From Pseudomonadota bacterium (lineage in GTDB: Bacteria; Pseudomonadota; Alphaproteobacteria; Acetobacterales; Acetobacteraceae): a DNA stretch of 8,820 bases. Position 1 is the stretch's first letter, and the number at the start of each line of letters is the position of its first letter. The notes beneath the pieces were generated by a model that made no database searches, was not told the origin of the DNA, and saw only the letters and a program-made list of their open reading frames with translations. This document shows positions 1 to 7,485 of this stretch, one piece after another. Location: positions 1 through 8,820 of the forward strand of contig JAJZFF010000121.1 in NCBI GenBank assembly GCA_021805485.1, read 5' to 3'. The position numbers were made by a program, and so were the translations under genes.

Positions 1-1109
1 CGCTGCATGGCCGTGACATCCGAGCCGACGCCGCGATAGCCGGCGAAGGCGCCCTCGTGATCGAGCGTCGGCTTGCCGGTCAGCGACCACCAGCGCCGCT
101 CGCCCGCGGCCGAGACCGGCACCACCAGATCGCGGAACGGGCGGCGCATGCGGATCTGCCGGCGGAGCTCGGCATAGGGATCGATGGCCGGATCCGCCGG
201 GCTGGCCAGGGCGGCGTCGGTGCCGGCCATGAAATCGAACAGGTTGCCGCGGATTTCGCTGGCCGGGCGGTGCGCCACCTCGGCCAGCCGCGCCGAGGGA
301 TGAACGAGGTTCAGCGCCGCGTCGGTCTCCCAGAGCCAGTCGCTCGCGTTCTCCTCGAAATCGCGCAGCAGCATCTGGATCGTCTCGCTGGTGCGCATGA
401 GCTCGAGGGCGTTGACGCTGCGTTCGAGCATGCGGCGGTTGAGGACGACCATCGTGAAGAAGACGAAGGCGGAATAGGCCCCCAGCGTGATCACGAAGAC
501 CGGCCGCCAGAGATCGTGCGAGACATAGAGCGCGGTGAAGGCGCCGACGGTCAGCGGCGCCCAGAACGAGAGGGTCGAGGAGAGCGGGCCGGCGGAGATC
601 GTCGTCGAGATCAGGCCGATCATGATGCTGAGCAGGAGCGCCTGGTTCGCGGAATCCGAGGCCCGCATGAGCAGGACCAGATAGGTGGCCCAGAAAACGC
701 CCAGCGCGAAGATGAGACGGTTGAACGCGGCCTTCGCGCGGCCGAAATCGGCGATCCGGCGGCGGATGACGGGCCATGCCGTGGTGAAGCCGAACAGCGC
801 GAGATAGGTGATGGCAAGCGCGAGGAAGGCGGCGAGCACCGATGGCCGCTGCGTCGTCGCATGAAAATCGAACGCGATGGCGCCGGCGACCAGAAGCCCG
901 ACCAGGCTTGCCACGCGCGTCAGCCTGATCCTGAGTTCGAGACCTTCGACGGCGATCGGTGCGACAAGCTGCTCCGGGACAACATCCGTGGCCCAGACCG
1001 CGTTATAGAGACGCCCTCGTTTAATTATCTGAACAAACGATTGTCGCTGTATGTTCACGGTACTCGCCGGCATGATCAGAACGTCGTTTACCTGAAATTT
1101 TCCATTCAT
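1..1109 (-). CDS. Membrane PAS-domain sensor protein, N-terminal part (C-terminus beyond window)
   Basis: The minus-strand frame is open from an ATG at 1109 to the left edge: 369 whole codons plus two bases, so the protein is partial. An in-frame TGA lies just upstream of this ATG, which makes it the farthest ATG possible; an ATG at 1073 is an alternative, and neither has a clear ribosome binding site. Residues about 66-82, 91-112, 131-148, 157-176, 183-198 and 204-223 are hydrophobic and look like six transmembrane helices. A helical stretch follows, then a PAS core starting near residue 250 ('NASDWLWETD') and a PAC-like end at about 338-369 ('ERRWWSLTGKP', 'YRGVGSDVTA'). In alphaproteobacteria this arrangement usually precedes GGDEF/EAL (cyclic-di-GMP) or histidine kinase domains; which one applies here cannot be seen. 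The first 35 codons are noticeably less GC-rich than the rest. It is divergent from the FeeM-like gene. Function as a signal sensor is inferred from architecture only. Confidence 0.82.
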   Translation of the reverse strand, partial: MNGKFQVNDVLIMPASTVNIQRQSFVQIIKRGRLYNAVWATDVVPEQLVAPIAVEGLELRIRLTRVASLVGLLVAGAIAFDFHATTQRPSVLAAFLALAITYLALFGFTTAWPVIRRRIADFGRAKAAFNRLIFALGVFWATYLVLLMRASDSANQALLLSIMIGLISTTISAGPLSSTLSFWAPLTVGAFTALYVSHDLWRPVFVITLGAYSAFVFFTMVVLNRRMLERSVNALELMRTSETIQMLLRDFEENASDWLWETDAALNLVHPSARLAEVAHRPASEIRGNLFDFMAGTDAALASPADPAIDPYAELRRQIRMRRPFRDLVVPVSAAGERRWWSLTGKPTLDHEGAFAGYRGVGSDVTAMQ

Positions 1110-1113
1110 GGAA
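1100..1113. repeat. Short inverted repeat over the sensor gene start
   Basis: TTCCAT (1100-1105), a 2-bp spacer and ATGGAA (1108-1113) form a perfect 6-bp-arm palindrome that contains the proposed ATG (1107-1109) of the minus-strand sensor gene. It could be a protein-binding site or a small hairpin occluding the start. It is short enough to arise by chance. Confidence 0.3.
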
Positions 1114-1149
1114 CAAAGGAATCACCACTGATCTGTTAAGCAATCATAT

Positions 1150-1170
1150 CGGATAAAGCATTGTTATCCG
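1150..1170. promoter_or_regulatory. Inverted repeat in divergent spacer (possible operator)
   Basis: CGGATAA (1150-1156), seven bases, and TTATCCG (1164-1170) form a perfect 7-bp-arm inverted repeat in the spacer between the divergent sensor and FeeM-like genes. It ends 23 bp before the ATG at 1194. The centre-to-centre distance of 14 bp places the two arms on roughly adjacent helical turns, which would suit a dimeric regulator; a hairpin in the mRNA leader is the other reading. The surrounding spacer (1110-1193) is much more AT-rich than the genes, as expected of a promoter region. I could not assign convincing -35/-10 pairs. The regulatory role is inferred. Confidence 0.45.
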
Positions 1171-1180
1171 TTTGTTCTCA

Positions 1181-1187
1181 AAGGAGA
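1181..1187 (+). promoter_or_regulatory. Ribosome binding site of FeeM-like gene
   Basis: AAGGAGA ends 6 bases before the ATG at 1194. This strong Shine-Dalgarno match fixes the start of the acyltransferase at 1194 rather than the in-frame upstream TTG at 1161, which would also put the 1150-1170 inverted repeat partly inside the gene. Confidence 0.85.
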
Positions 1188-1193
1188 CCCCCT

Positions 1194-2027
1194 ATGGACG
1201 GCTCGATCCTTGGTCATCAACTCACCCGGACGACGAATTTCAATCATCTCCCGGCCCGCCGCTCTGACGGTGTGACGGCGCGGCTCGTTCTCGACGACGA
1301 GGGGTTTCGGGAAGCCCTCGCCGTGCGGTACGAGGCCTACGTCGCCGCGGGCTATCTCGCGCCACGCCGCGACGCCCTGTTCTCTGATACTTATGACGAA
1401 TCGCCGCTAAGCAAGACGCTGGTGCTCTACACCGACGGCGAGGCCGCGGCATCGGTGCGGGTGTGCATGCTCGGCCATCGCGACGGCAACGACCGGCCGG
1501 GCGATCTGCCCGCCGCGGCGATGTTCCGCACCGAGATCGACACCTGTCTCGCCGGCCTCGCGGCGGAGGGGCGTCCGGCCCGGGCGGTCGAGATCACGCG
1601 GCTCGCGTGCAGCCCCCGGCACGCCAGGAACGTCGCCCTCCTGCTCGGTCTCTATCACGTCGCGGGCTACCTGATCCTGCATTTCCACGCCGATATCATC
1701 TTCGCCGCCGTGACCGCCAATCACACCGGCTTCTACAGGCGGATGGGCTTCCGGGAGATGGCCCCGCCGCGCGACTATCCGGGGCTTGACGTGCAGACCG
1801 TGCTGATGGGCTGCAAGATCGGCGAGCATCGGGGGATTCCCGGCAAGACGCTGGCGCTCAGCGAGATGTCGCTCTCCGACGACACCTATCAGGGGCTGGT
1901 GACCGGCGAGACCGTGCCCGTGTTTGGCGGACACGCCACATCCCGCCCCGATCTCGTGGTCAACCGGATGGCCGGCGGCATGCGGATGCCGCAGACGGCC
2001 GGGACGATCGCCACGACGATCGGCTAG
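1194..2027 (+). CDS. FeeM-like N-acyl amino acid synthase / LuxI-fold N-acyltransferase
   Basis: 277 residues from the ATG behind AAGGAGA. The central 30-210 region looks like the GNAT-related fold shared by LuxI-type autoinducer synthases and FeeM N-acyl amino acid synthases, which move a fatty acyl group from an acyl carrier protein to an amino acid or derivative. Visible conserved elements are R45-Y46 ('RYEAYV'), D65 and D68 ('DTYDES'), R89 ('SVRV'), E133 and R136 ('EITRL'), and a GNAT-like end 'HTGFYRRMGF' (177-186). The D-x2-D, R and E-x2-R pattern matches the substrate-pocket residues known in LuxI enzymes. A C-terminal extension (about 211-277) is outside that core and I do not recognise it. 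There is no signal peptide, so the protein should be cytoplasmic. No luxR-like regulator is adjacent. It is transcribed alone, divergent from the PAS sensor and convergent with gcdH. The family call is from motifs; the acyl acceptor and product are unknown, and a generic GNAT acyltransferase remains possible. Confidence 0.72.
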   Translation: MDGSILGHQLTRTTNFNHLPARRSDGVTARLVLDDEGFREALAVRYEAYVAAGYLAPRRDALFSDTYDESPLSKTLVLYTDGEAAASVRVCMLGHRDGNDRPGDLPAAAMFRTEIDTCLAGLAAEGRPARAVEITRLACSPRHARNVALLLGLYHVAGYLILHFHADIIFAAVTANHTGFYRRMGFREMAPPRDYPGLDVQTVLMGCKIGEHRGIPGKTLALSEMSLSDDTYQGLVTGETVPVFGGHATSRPDLVVNRMAGGMRMPQTAGTIATTIG

Positions 2028-2037
2028 GCTGACCGCT

Positions 2038-2074
2038 CACCGGCGCCGCGCGGCACAGGCCCGCGGCGCCGGTG
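2038..2074. terminator. Bidirectional terminator-like hairpin between convergent genes
   Basis: Perfect 13-bp arms at 2038-2050 and 2062-2074 with an 11-base loop, almost entirely G/C. The hairpin begins 10 bases after the FeeM-like gene stop and 9 bases after the gcdH stop on the other strand, so it is centred between the two convergent genes. Neither side is followed by a run of U, so it is not a classical intrinsic terminator; it may stabilise 3' ends or act with Rho. Confidence 0.65.
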
Positions 2075-2083
2075 TGGGGCTGA

Positions 2084-3306
2084 TCAGAACGCGGACAGGC
2101 CGGTCTGGGCGCGGCCGAGGATCAGCGCGTGGACGTCGTGCGCGCCCTCGTAGGTGTTGACGGTTTCGAGATTCACCATGTGGCGGATGACATGGTACTC
2201 GTCGACGATGCCGTTGCCGCCGTGCATGTCGCGCGCGAGGCGGGCGATGTCGAGCGACTTGCCGCAATTGTTGCGCTTCATCAGCGAGATCATTTCCGGC
2301 GCGGCCTCGCCGGCATCGAGCAGGCGGCCGAGGCGCAGCGCGCCCTGCAGGCCGAGCGTGATCTCGGTCTGCATGTCGGCCAGCTTCTTCTGCACGAGCT
2401 GGGTCGCGGCCAGCGGGCGGCCGAACATCTTGCGATCCAGCGTGTATTGCCGGGCGGCGTGCCAGCAGAACTCGGCGGCCCCCAGCGCGCCCCAGGCGAT
2501 GCCGTAGCGCGCGTTGTTGAGGCAGGAGAACGGGCCGCGCAGCCCCTTCACGCCGGGCAGCATGTGATCCTCGGGGACGAAGACGTCCGAGAGCATGATC
2601 ATGCCGGTGACCGAGGCGCGGAGCGAGAACTTGCCCTCGATCTTCGGCGTCTCCAGGCCCTTGGAGCCGCGGTCGACGAGGAAGCCGCGGATCACGCCCT
2701 CGTCGTCCTTGGCCCAGACCAGGCAGACATCGGCGATCGGCGAGTTGCTGATCCAGGTCTTCGAGCCGTTCAGGATGTAGCCGCCATCGACCTTCTTCGC
2801 GCGGGTGCGCATCGAGCCGGGATCGGAACCGGCATCGGGCTCGGTGAGGCCGAAGCAGCCGACCCATTCGCCGGCGCGCAGCTTCGGCAGGTATTTGTCC
2901 TTCTGCGCTTCGGAACCGAAAGCGTAGATCGGGTACATCACCAGCGAGGACTGCACCGAAAAGGCGGAGCGGTAGCCGGAATCGACGCGCTCGACCTCGC
3001 GGGCGATCAGCCCGTAGGCGACGTAGGAGACGTCGGCGCAGCCATGGGTGGAGAGGGTGGCGCCGAGAAAGCCCATCTCGCCCATTTCGGACATGATCGA
3101 ACGGTCGAAGGTTTCTTCGCGGAAACCTTTAAGAACGCGCGGGAAGAGCTTGTTCTGACAGTATTCATGCGCCGCATCGCGGATGGCGCGCTCGTCTTCC
3201 GTCAGCTGCGTGTCAAGGTGAAGGGCGTCGTCCCACTCGAATGGCGTGAAGCTGCCCTTGCCGGCCGGCTTGTGCGCGCCGGTTTCCACGACCCGTTTCA
3301 TCTCGT

Positions 3307-3310
<4 letters not shown>
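2084..3310 (-). CDS. gcdH: Glutaryl-CoA dehydrogenase
   Basis: 408 residues, a usual length for the bacterial enzyme without the mitochondrial leader. It is an FAD-dependent acyl-CoA dehydrogenase that oxidises and decarboxylates glutaryl-CoA to crotonyl-CoA, late in lysine, hydroxylysine and tryptophan breakdown, passing electrons to electron-transfer flavoprotein. The acyl-CoA dehydrogenase signature '[14 protein letters not shown]' is at 151-164. 'GYRSAF' (112-117) carries the arginine (R114) that in human GCDH (Arg94) contacts the substrate carboxylate. The C-terminal 'NTYEGAHD' holds the catalytic base E388 and continues into 'HALILGRA', a close match to human GCDH. These two features separate it from short- and medium-chain acyl-CoA dehydrogenases. 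The start ATG at 3310 overlaps the helicase stop (ATGA), which suggests co-transcription and coupled translation. A GAGG about 17 bases upstream is rather far to act alone. No CoA-transferase or ETF gene is adjacent. Confidence 0.95.
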
Positions 3311-4831
<1,521 letters not shown>

Positions 4832-4839
<8 letters not shown>

Positions 4840-4860
4840 TATTCAGACCAATTCGGACAA
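4832..4860. repeat. Three short phased direct repeats at the helicase start
   Basis: TCGGACAA (4832-4839), TCAGACCA (4843-4850) and TCGGACAA (4853-4860) are spaced 11 and 10 bp, about one helical turn each. The first and third are identical and the middle one differs at two bases. The first overlaps the TTG used as the helicase start. If translation really begins at the GTG at 4818, all three lie in the upstream region and could bind a regulator. The role is inferred. Confidence 0.4.
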
Positions 4861-5103
4861 GAGGAGCAGGAGTGCCCGCATCCGCTCGCTCCCGATTCGT
4901 TGCGGAGCGGCCAGACGCGAGACGGGGGCGCAGTTGCGTCTGCCCCGAGATCGTTGATATCCGTTCTGACCGCCGAAAAGTCAAGTGAATGGCGGGCTGG
5001 CGCGCGGCCTGCCCGGAACGCCGGGGGCGTGTTAGGCTGGCCGCCCCGCCCGCGCCGGAGCGGCCGCGGACGGCACGACGGCGCTGCCCGGAAGGAGACA
5101 ACC
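4840..5103. promoter_or_regulatory. Divergent spacer between helicase and SIMPL genes
   Basis: A 264-bp spacer that must hold promoters for both the helicase-gcdH pair (minus) and the SIMPL gene (plus). Besides the phased repeats at its left end it contains an inverted repeat CAGACGC (4912-4918) / GCGTCTG (4936-4942) with a 17-base loop. The stretch around 4940-4990 is less GC-rich than its surroundings. No convincing -35/-10 pair was found on either strand, and overlapping open frames here look like by-products of high GC. Confidence 0.4.
5092..5097 (+). promoter_or_regulatory. Ribosome binding site of SIMPL gene
   Basis: AAGGAG lies six bases before the ATG at 5104. The open frame runs far upstream into the helicase antisense region, so this site, together with the signal peptide that directly follows the ATG, decides the start. 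Confidence 0.85.
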
Positions 5104-5811
5104 ATGGCCCGATTCACCGCGCTTCTCCCGCTGGCCGCCGCCCTGCTCGCGGCACCGCTCGCCGCCGCGGCGGCACCGCACCGGCAAGGCGCGACCACCC
5201 TCACCCTCTCGGTGACCGGCAGCGCGCGGCATCTGCCGGATGCGATGGCGGCGACGCTCGAGATCGCCGGCGAGGCGCCGGACGCGGCCGCGGCGCAGGA
5301 CAGGCTCAACCGGGCGATGGCGGCGGCGCTGCACGCGGCGGACGGGGTGGCCGGCGTCCGCGCGACGACCGGGAGCTATTTCGTGACCCCGACGGACGCG
5401 AAGCGGACCGTGTGGATCGCGCGGCAGGAGCTGAGCCTCTCCTGCGACGCGGCGCCGGGCGCGCCGGCGGCGGCGGGGCTGCGCGGGCTGATCGGGCAGC
5501 TCCAGCACGCGGGCGCGCGCCTGCAGTCGCTCGACGGCCGGCTGAGCGCCGCGACGGCGGCGGCGACGCGGGAGCGCGCGATCGGCGATGCGGTGCGGCG
5601 GCTGCGGGCCGAGGCGCAGGCGGTGGCGCGGTCGCTCGGCGAGACGGTCGGCACGATCCGCACCGTGCAGGTGGACGGCCCGCCGGTTCGCCCGGTGTTC
5701 GGCGGCCTCATGGTGGCGGGGCGCGCGGCCCCGCCGGTGGCGCGGCCGGCGGCGATCGAGGAGCGGGTCAGCCTGTCGGCGACGATAGAGCTGGTGCCGG
5801 CAGCGAAATGA
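5104..5811 (+). CDS. SIMPL (DUF541, YggE-like) domain exported protein
   Basis: 235 residues. The N-terminus 'MARFTALLPL' followed by an Ala/Leu-rich stretch is a signal peptide with a likely cleavage in the Ala run near residue 23, so the mature protein should be periplasmic. The rest fits the SIMPL/DUF541 family: 'TLTLSVTGSARHLPDAMAAT' opening strand, a long Ala-rich helix ('AAAQDRLNRAM'), a 'QELSL' strand, the conserved helix with 'AIGDAVRRLRAEAQAVARSL', a 'GETVGTIRTVQV' segment, and a final 'ERVSLSATIEL' strand. Family members such as E. coli YggE are linked to oxidative-stress tolerance, but the molecular activity is poorly known. It is transcribed alone from the divergent spacer. Its last 44 bases overlap the 3' end of the opposing glycosyltransferase gene. 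The family call rests on pattern recognition of a divergent sequence. Confidence 0.8.
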   Translation: MARFTALLPLAAALLAAPLAAAAAPHRQGATTLTLSVTGSARHLPDAMAATLEIAGEAPDAAAAQDRLNRAMAAALHAADGVAGVRATTGSYFVTPTDAKRTVWIARQELSLSCDAAPGAPAAAGLRGLIGQLQHAGARLQSLDGRLSAATAAATRERAIGDAVRRLRAEAQAVARSLGETVGTIRTVQVDGPPVRPVFGGLMVAGRAAPPVARPAAIEERVSLSATIELVPAAK

Positions 5812-7252
5812 CGGCGGGTGCGGCGGGCAGGTCGACGGCGTCGTCGGCCAGCACGTCGAGGATCAGGCGCGCCGCGTCCGGCCAGGAGGGCGGGCGGTAA
5901 TTGCGCGCGATGTCGGCCTCGAGCCCGGCGCGGCGGGAGGGATTGCGCACGAGGCCGCTGATCGCGCGGCGGGCGTCGCCGAGGTCGTTGGGATCGAAAT
6001 AGATGCAGAAGCGCCCGCCCGCCTCGGGAATCGCGGCGGTGTTGGAGGCGACGACCGGCTTGCCGAAGCCGAGACTCTCGGTGACCGGCAGGCCCCAGCC
6101 CTCGTAGAAGGAGGGATAGATCGTGAACAGGCAGTCGCGGTAGAGGATCGCCAGCTCGGCGTCGGTCGGGCTTTCGATCAGGCGCAGCTTGCCGCCGAGC
6201 CAGCCGGCATTCTCGCACTGGGTGATGAAATCCTGCGACATCCAGCCGATGCGGCCGGCGAGGATGAGGTCGGGCACGAGGTCCGGCTTTTCCTGCATGA
6301 TCATCTCGCGCCAGAGGCGCAGCATGCCGGCATGGTTCTTCCGCGGCTCGATGGTGGAGACGAACAGCACGTAGGGGCGCGGGTGCAGGGGCGCCGCGTC
6401 GGGATCGGCCTTGCGGGGGAAATGCGCGCCGACCGGCACGGGAATCGCCTCCGGGATCGGCAGGCCGGCGCGCTTCGCATGATCGCGCAGGGCCCGGCGC
6501 GTGGCGTGGGAGATGGTGAACAGGCGGTCGGCCTGGGGCAGCACCGTCTCCATCCAGGTGCGGAAGCCGGTGGTGGTGGAGCGGGCCGACCATTCGGGGA
6601 ACAGGGCGGGAACCAGGTCGTAGACGAAGGGGGCGAAGCGCACGCCGTCGCGGCGGGCGGCGTCGATCCGGGCGGCATAGTCGGGGAACGGCCAGGTGGC
6701 GCCGATGGCCAGCAGCACGTCGCCGGCGGCGAAGGCGACCGGAGGAGCGAAAGCGTCCGGCACGCGCACGCCGCGCCGGCGCGGCAAGACGCGGAGGCGC
6801 ACGGCGGCGGCGGCCAGGCGCATGCCGCCCGCGGCGACGGCGGCCAGGCCGCGCATCGCCTTCAGCTGGGCGGCCCCGGCGGACCGGAGCCCCCGCGCGG
6901 CCTCGTGCTCCGCCTGGCAGACCGCGTGGACCGGGATCCGCATCTCGTCCGGCAGGCGGCGGAAGGCCCGGCGCAGCGCGCCGGCCGCTTCCGGCCGTTC
7001 GCGCGGGGACGGCGCCTCGCGCCGGGCGGGCGCATCGCGCGTCATCAGCGCGGCGAGCCGGGCCTCGACATCCGCCCAGTCGAGCTCGACGAAACCATGA
7101 GGGGCGCGGGCATGGCGGCAGACCCGGACCGCGCCGCCGCCGGCGGCCACCAGGGATGCGGAGAGTTCGAACGTCACCCGCTGGATACCGCTGGGGCGGT
7201 GCCCGGATTCGACATGTCGGATCAGGTTCTCAAGATCCAGCCAGATCAACAA
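5768..7252 (-). CDS. Glycosyltransferase, GT4 / group 1 family
   Basis: 494 residues from a TTG at 7252; GAGG at 7263-7266 lies 10 bases upstream and supports it (a second TTG follows immediately). It transfers a sugar from a nucleotide-sugar donor, probably to a surface polysaccharide or lipid-linked glycan, acting in the cytoplasm. The N-terminus has 'WLDLENLIRH' and 'RPSGIQRV' (19-26), as in a subset of proteobacterial glycan-assembly transferases. Residues about 71-165 are an Arg/Ala-rich poorly conserved linker. The catalytic half shows 'FVYDLVPALFPEW' (209-221), 'STIEPRKNH' (299-307), 'LAGRIGW' (331-337) and the GT4 donor-binding segment 'YEGWGLPVTE' (383-392), with the E-x7-E pair E384/E392, then 'GKPVVASNTAAIPEAGG'. 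There is no membrane segment or signal peptide. No other polysaccharide genes are in the window, so substrate and product cannot be named. Its 3' end overlaps the SIMPL gene on the other strand by 44 bases. Confidence 0.9.
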   Translation of the reverse strand: MLIWLDLENLIRHVESGHRPSGIQRVTFELSASLVAAGGGAVRVCRHARAPHGFVELDWADVEARLAALMTRDAPARREAPSPRERPEAAGALRRAFRRLPDEMRIPVHAVCQAEHEAARGLRSAGAAQLKAMRGLAAVAAGGMRLAAAAVRLRVLPRRRGVRVPDAFAPPVAFAAGDVLLAIGATWPFPDYAARIDAARRDGVRFAPFVYDLVPALFPEWSARSTTTGFRTWMETVLPQADRLFTISHATRRALRDHAKRAGLPIPEAIPVPVGAHFPRKADPDAAPLHPRPYVLFVSTIEPRKNHAGMLRLWREMIMQEKPDLVPDLILAGRIGWMSQDFITQCENAGWLGGKLRLIESPTDAELAILYRDCLFTIYPSFYEGWGLPVTESLGFGKPVVASNTAAIPEAGGRFCIYFDPNDLGDARRAISGLVRNPSRRAGLEADIARNYRPPSWPDAARLILDVLADDAVDLPAAPAVISLPAPALSSPTG

Positions 7253-7334
7253 TGCGCTGCTACCTCAAAAGAAGACGCGAAAAGAACACGCGGTTGGGCA
7301 TTTGAACGGCGTTCCTCGTCGAATCCGTCGTTCC

Positions 7335-7360
7335 GATCGGCTTGGGCGTAACCGCCGATC
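7335..7360 (-). repeat. Inverted repeat in glycosyltransferase leader
   Basis: GATCGGC (7335-7341) and GCCGATC (7354-7360) are perfect 7-bp arms around a 12-base loop. In the minus-strand transcript this would form a GC-rich stem about 80 bases before the TTG start. It could be an operator or an mRNA-leader hairpin; there is no U-run to make it a terminator. Confidence 0.35.
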
Positions 7361-7375
7361 CCGGCGACAATGTGT

Positions 7376-7386
7376 TTGCGACGCAA
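7376..7386. repeat. 11-bp palindrome TTGCG-A-CGCAA
   Basis: Five-base perfect arms around a central A, in the AT-richer part of the gap between the histidine kinase and the glycosyltransferase. The form resembles small dimeric-regulator sites, but it is short and single-copy in the window. Confidence 0.25.
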
Positions 7387-7464
7387 CATATGACACGCGC
7401 AGGTTGAGGGTGCACGCCCATTGAGGTTAAATTTTGGCATAGCTTCCGGCCATATCGTTGCCAT

Positions 7465-7479
7465 GCCGTGCCGGACGGC
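7465..7479 (-). terminator. Possible weak terminator after the histidine kinase gene
   Basis: GCCGT (7465-7469) and ACGGC (7475-7479) can form a 5-bp stem with a 5-base loop starting 7 bases after the kinase stop codon. It has no U-run, so termination here is only a possibility. Confidence 0.25.
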
Positions 7480-7485
7480 GGCGGG

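Larger units (their letters stand above)
7253..7485 (-). promoter_or_regulatory. Leader region of the glycosyltransferase gene
   Basis: A 233-bp gap between the histidine kinase stop and the glycosyltransferase start, less GC-rich than the flanking genes, especially around 7380-7460. It holds an inverted repeat with 7-bp arms (7335-7341 and 7354-7360) and a palindrome TTGCG-A-CGCAA (7376-7386). It should contain the glycosyltransferase promoter, although I find no convincing hexamer pair. A 72-codon frame (7246-7464, minus) crosses it but lacks family features. Confidence 0.45.

Noticed and set aside
57..1139. 360-codon open frame on the plus strand
   Set aside because: It is the antisense of the membrane sensor gene. 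Its translation is a charged Arg/Glu/Gly-rich string with no domain, whereas the minus strand gives membrane helices and a PAS domain.
1143..1148. TATGAT (minus strand) as a -10 box for the sensor gene
   Set aside because: The hexamer is good but there is no matching -35 hexamer at 16-18 bp, so I do not call a promoter.
1194..2027. Classical LuxI autoinducer synthase with quorum-sensing partner
   Set aside because: The residue pattern fits the fold, but there is no luxR-type gene in the window and the protein is longer than typical LuxI, so the broader FeeM-like label is safer.
6332..7351. 339-codon plus-strand open frame
   Set aside because: Antisense of the glycosyltransferase, with low-complexity Gly/Arg/Ala composition and no recognisable domain.
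7246..7464. 72-codon minus-strand frame in the glycosyltransferase leader
   Set aside because: It overlaps the glycosyltransferase start, has no ribosome binding site that I can see and no known features. A small gene is not excluded but not supported.
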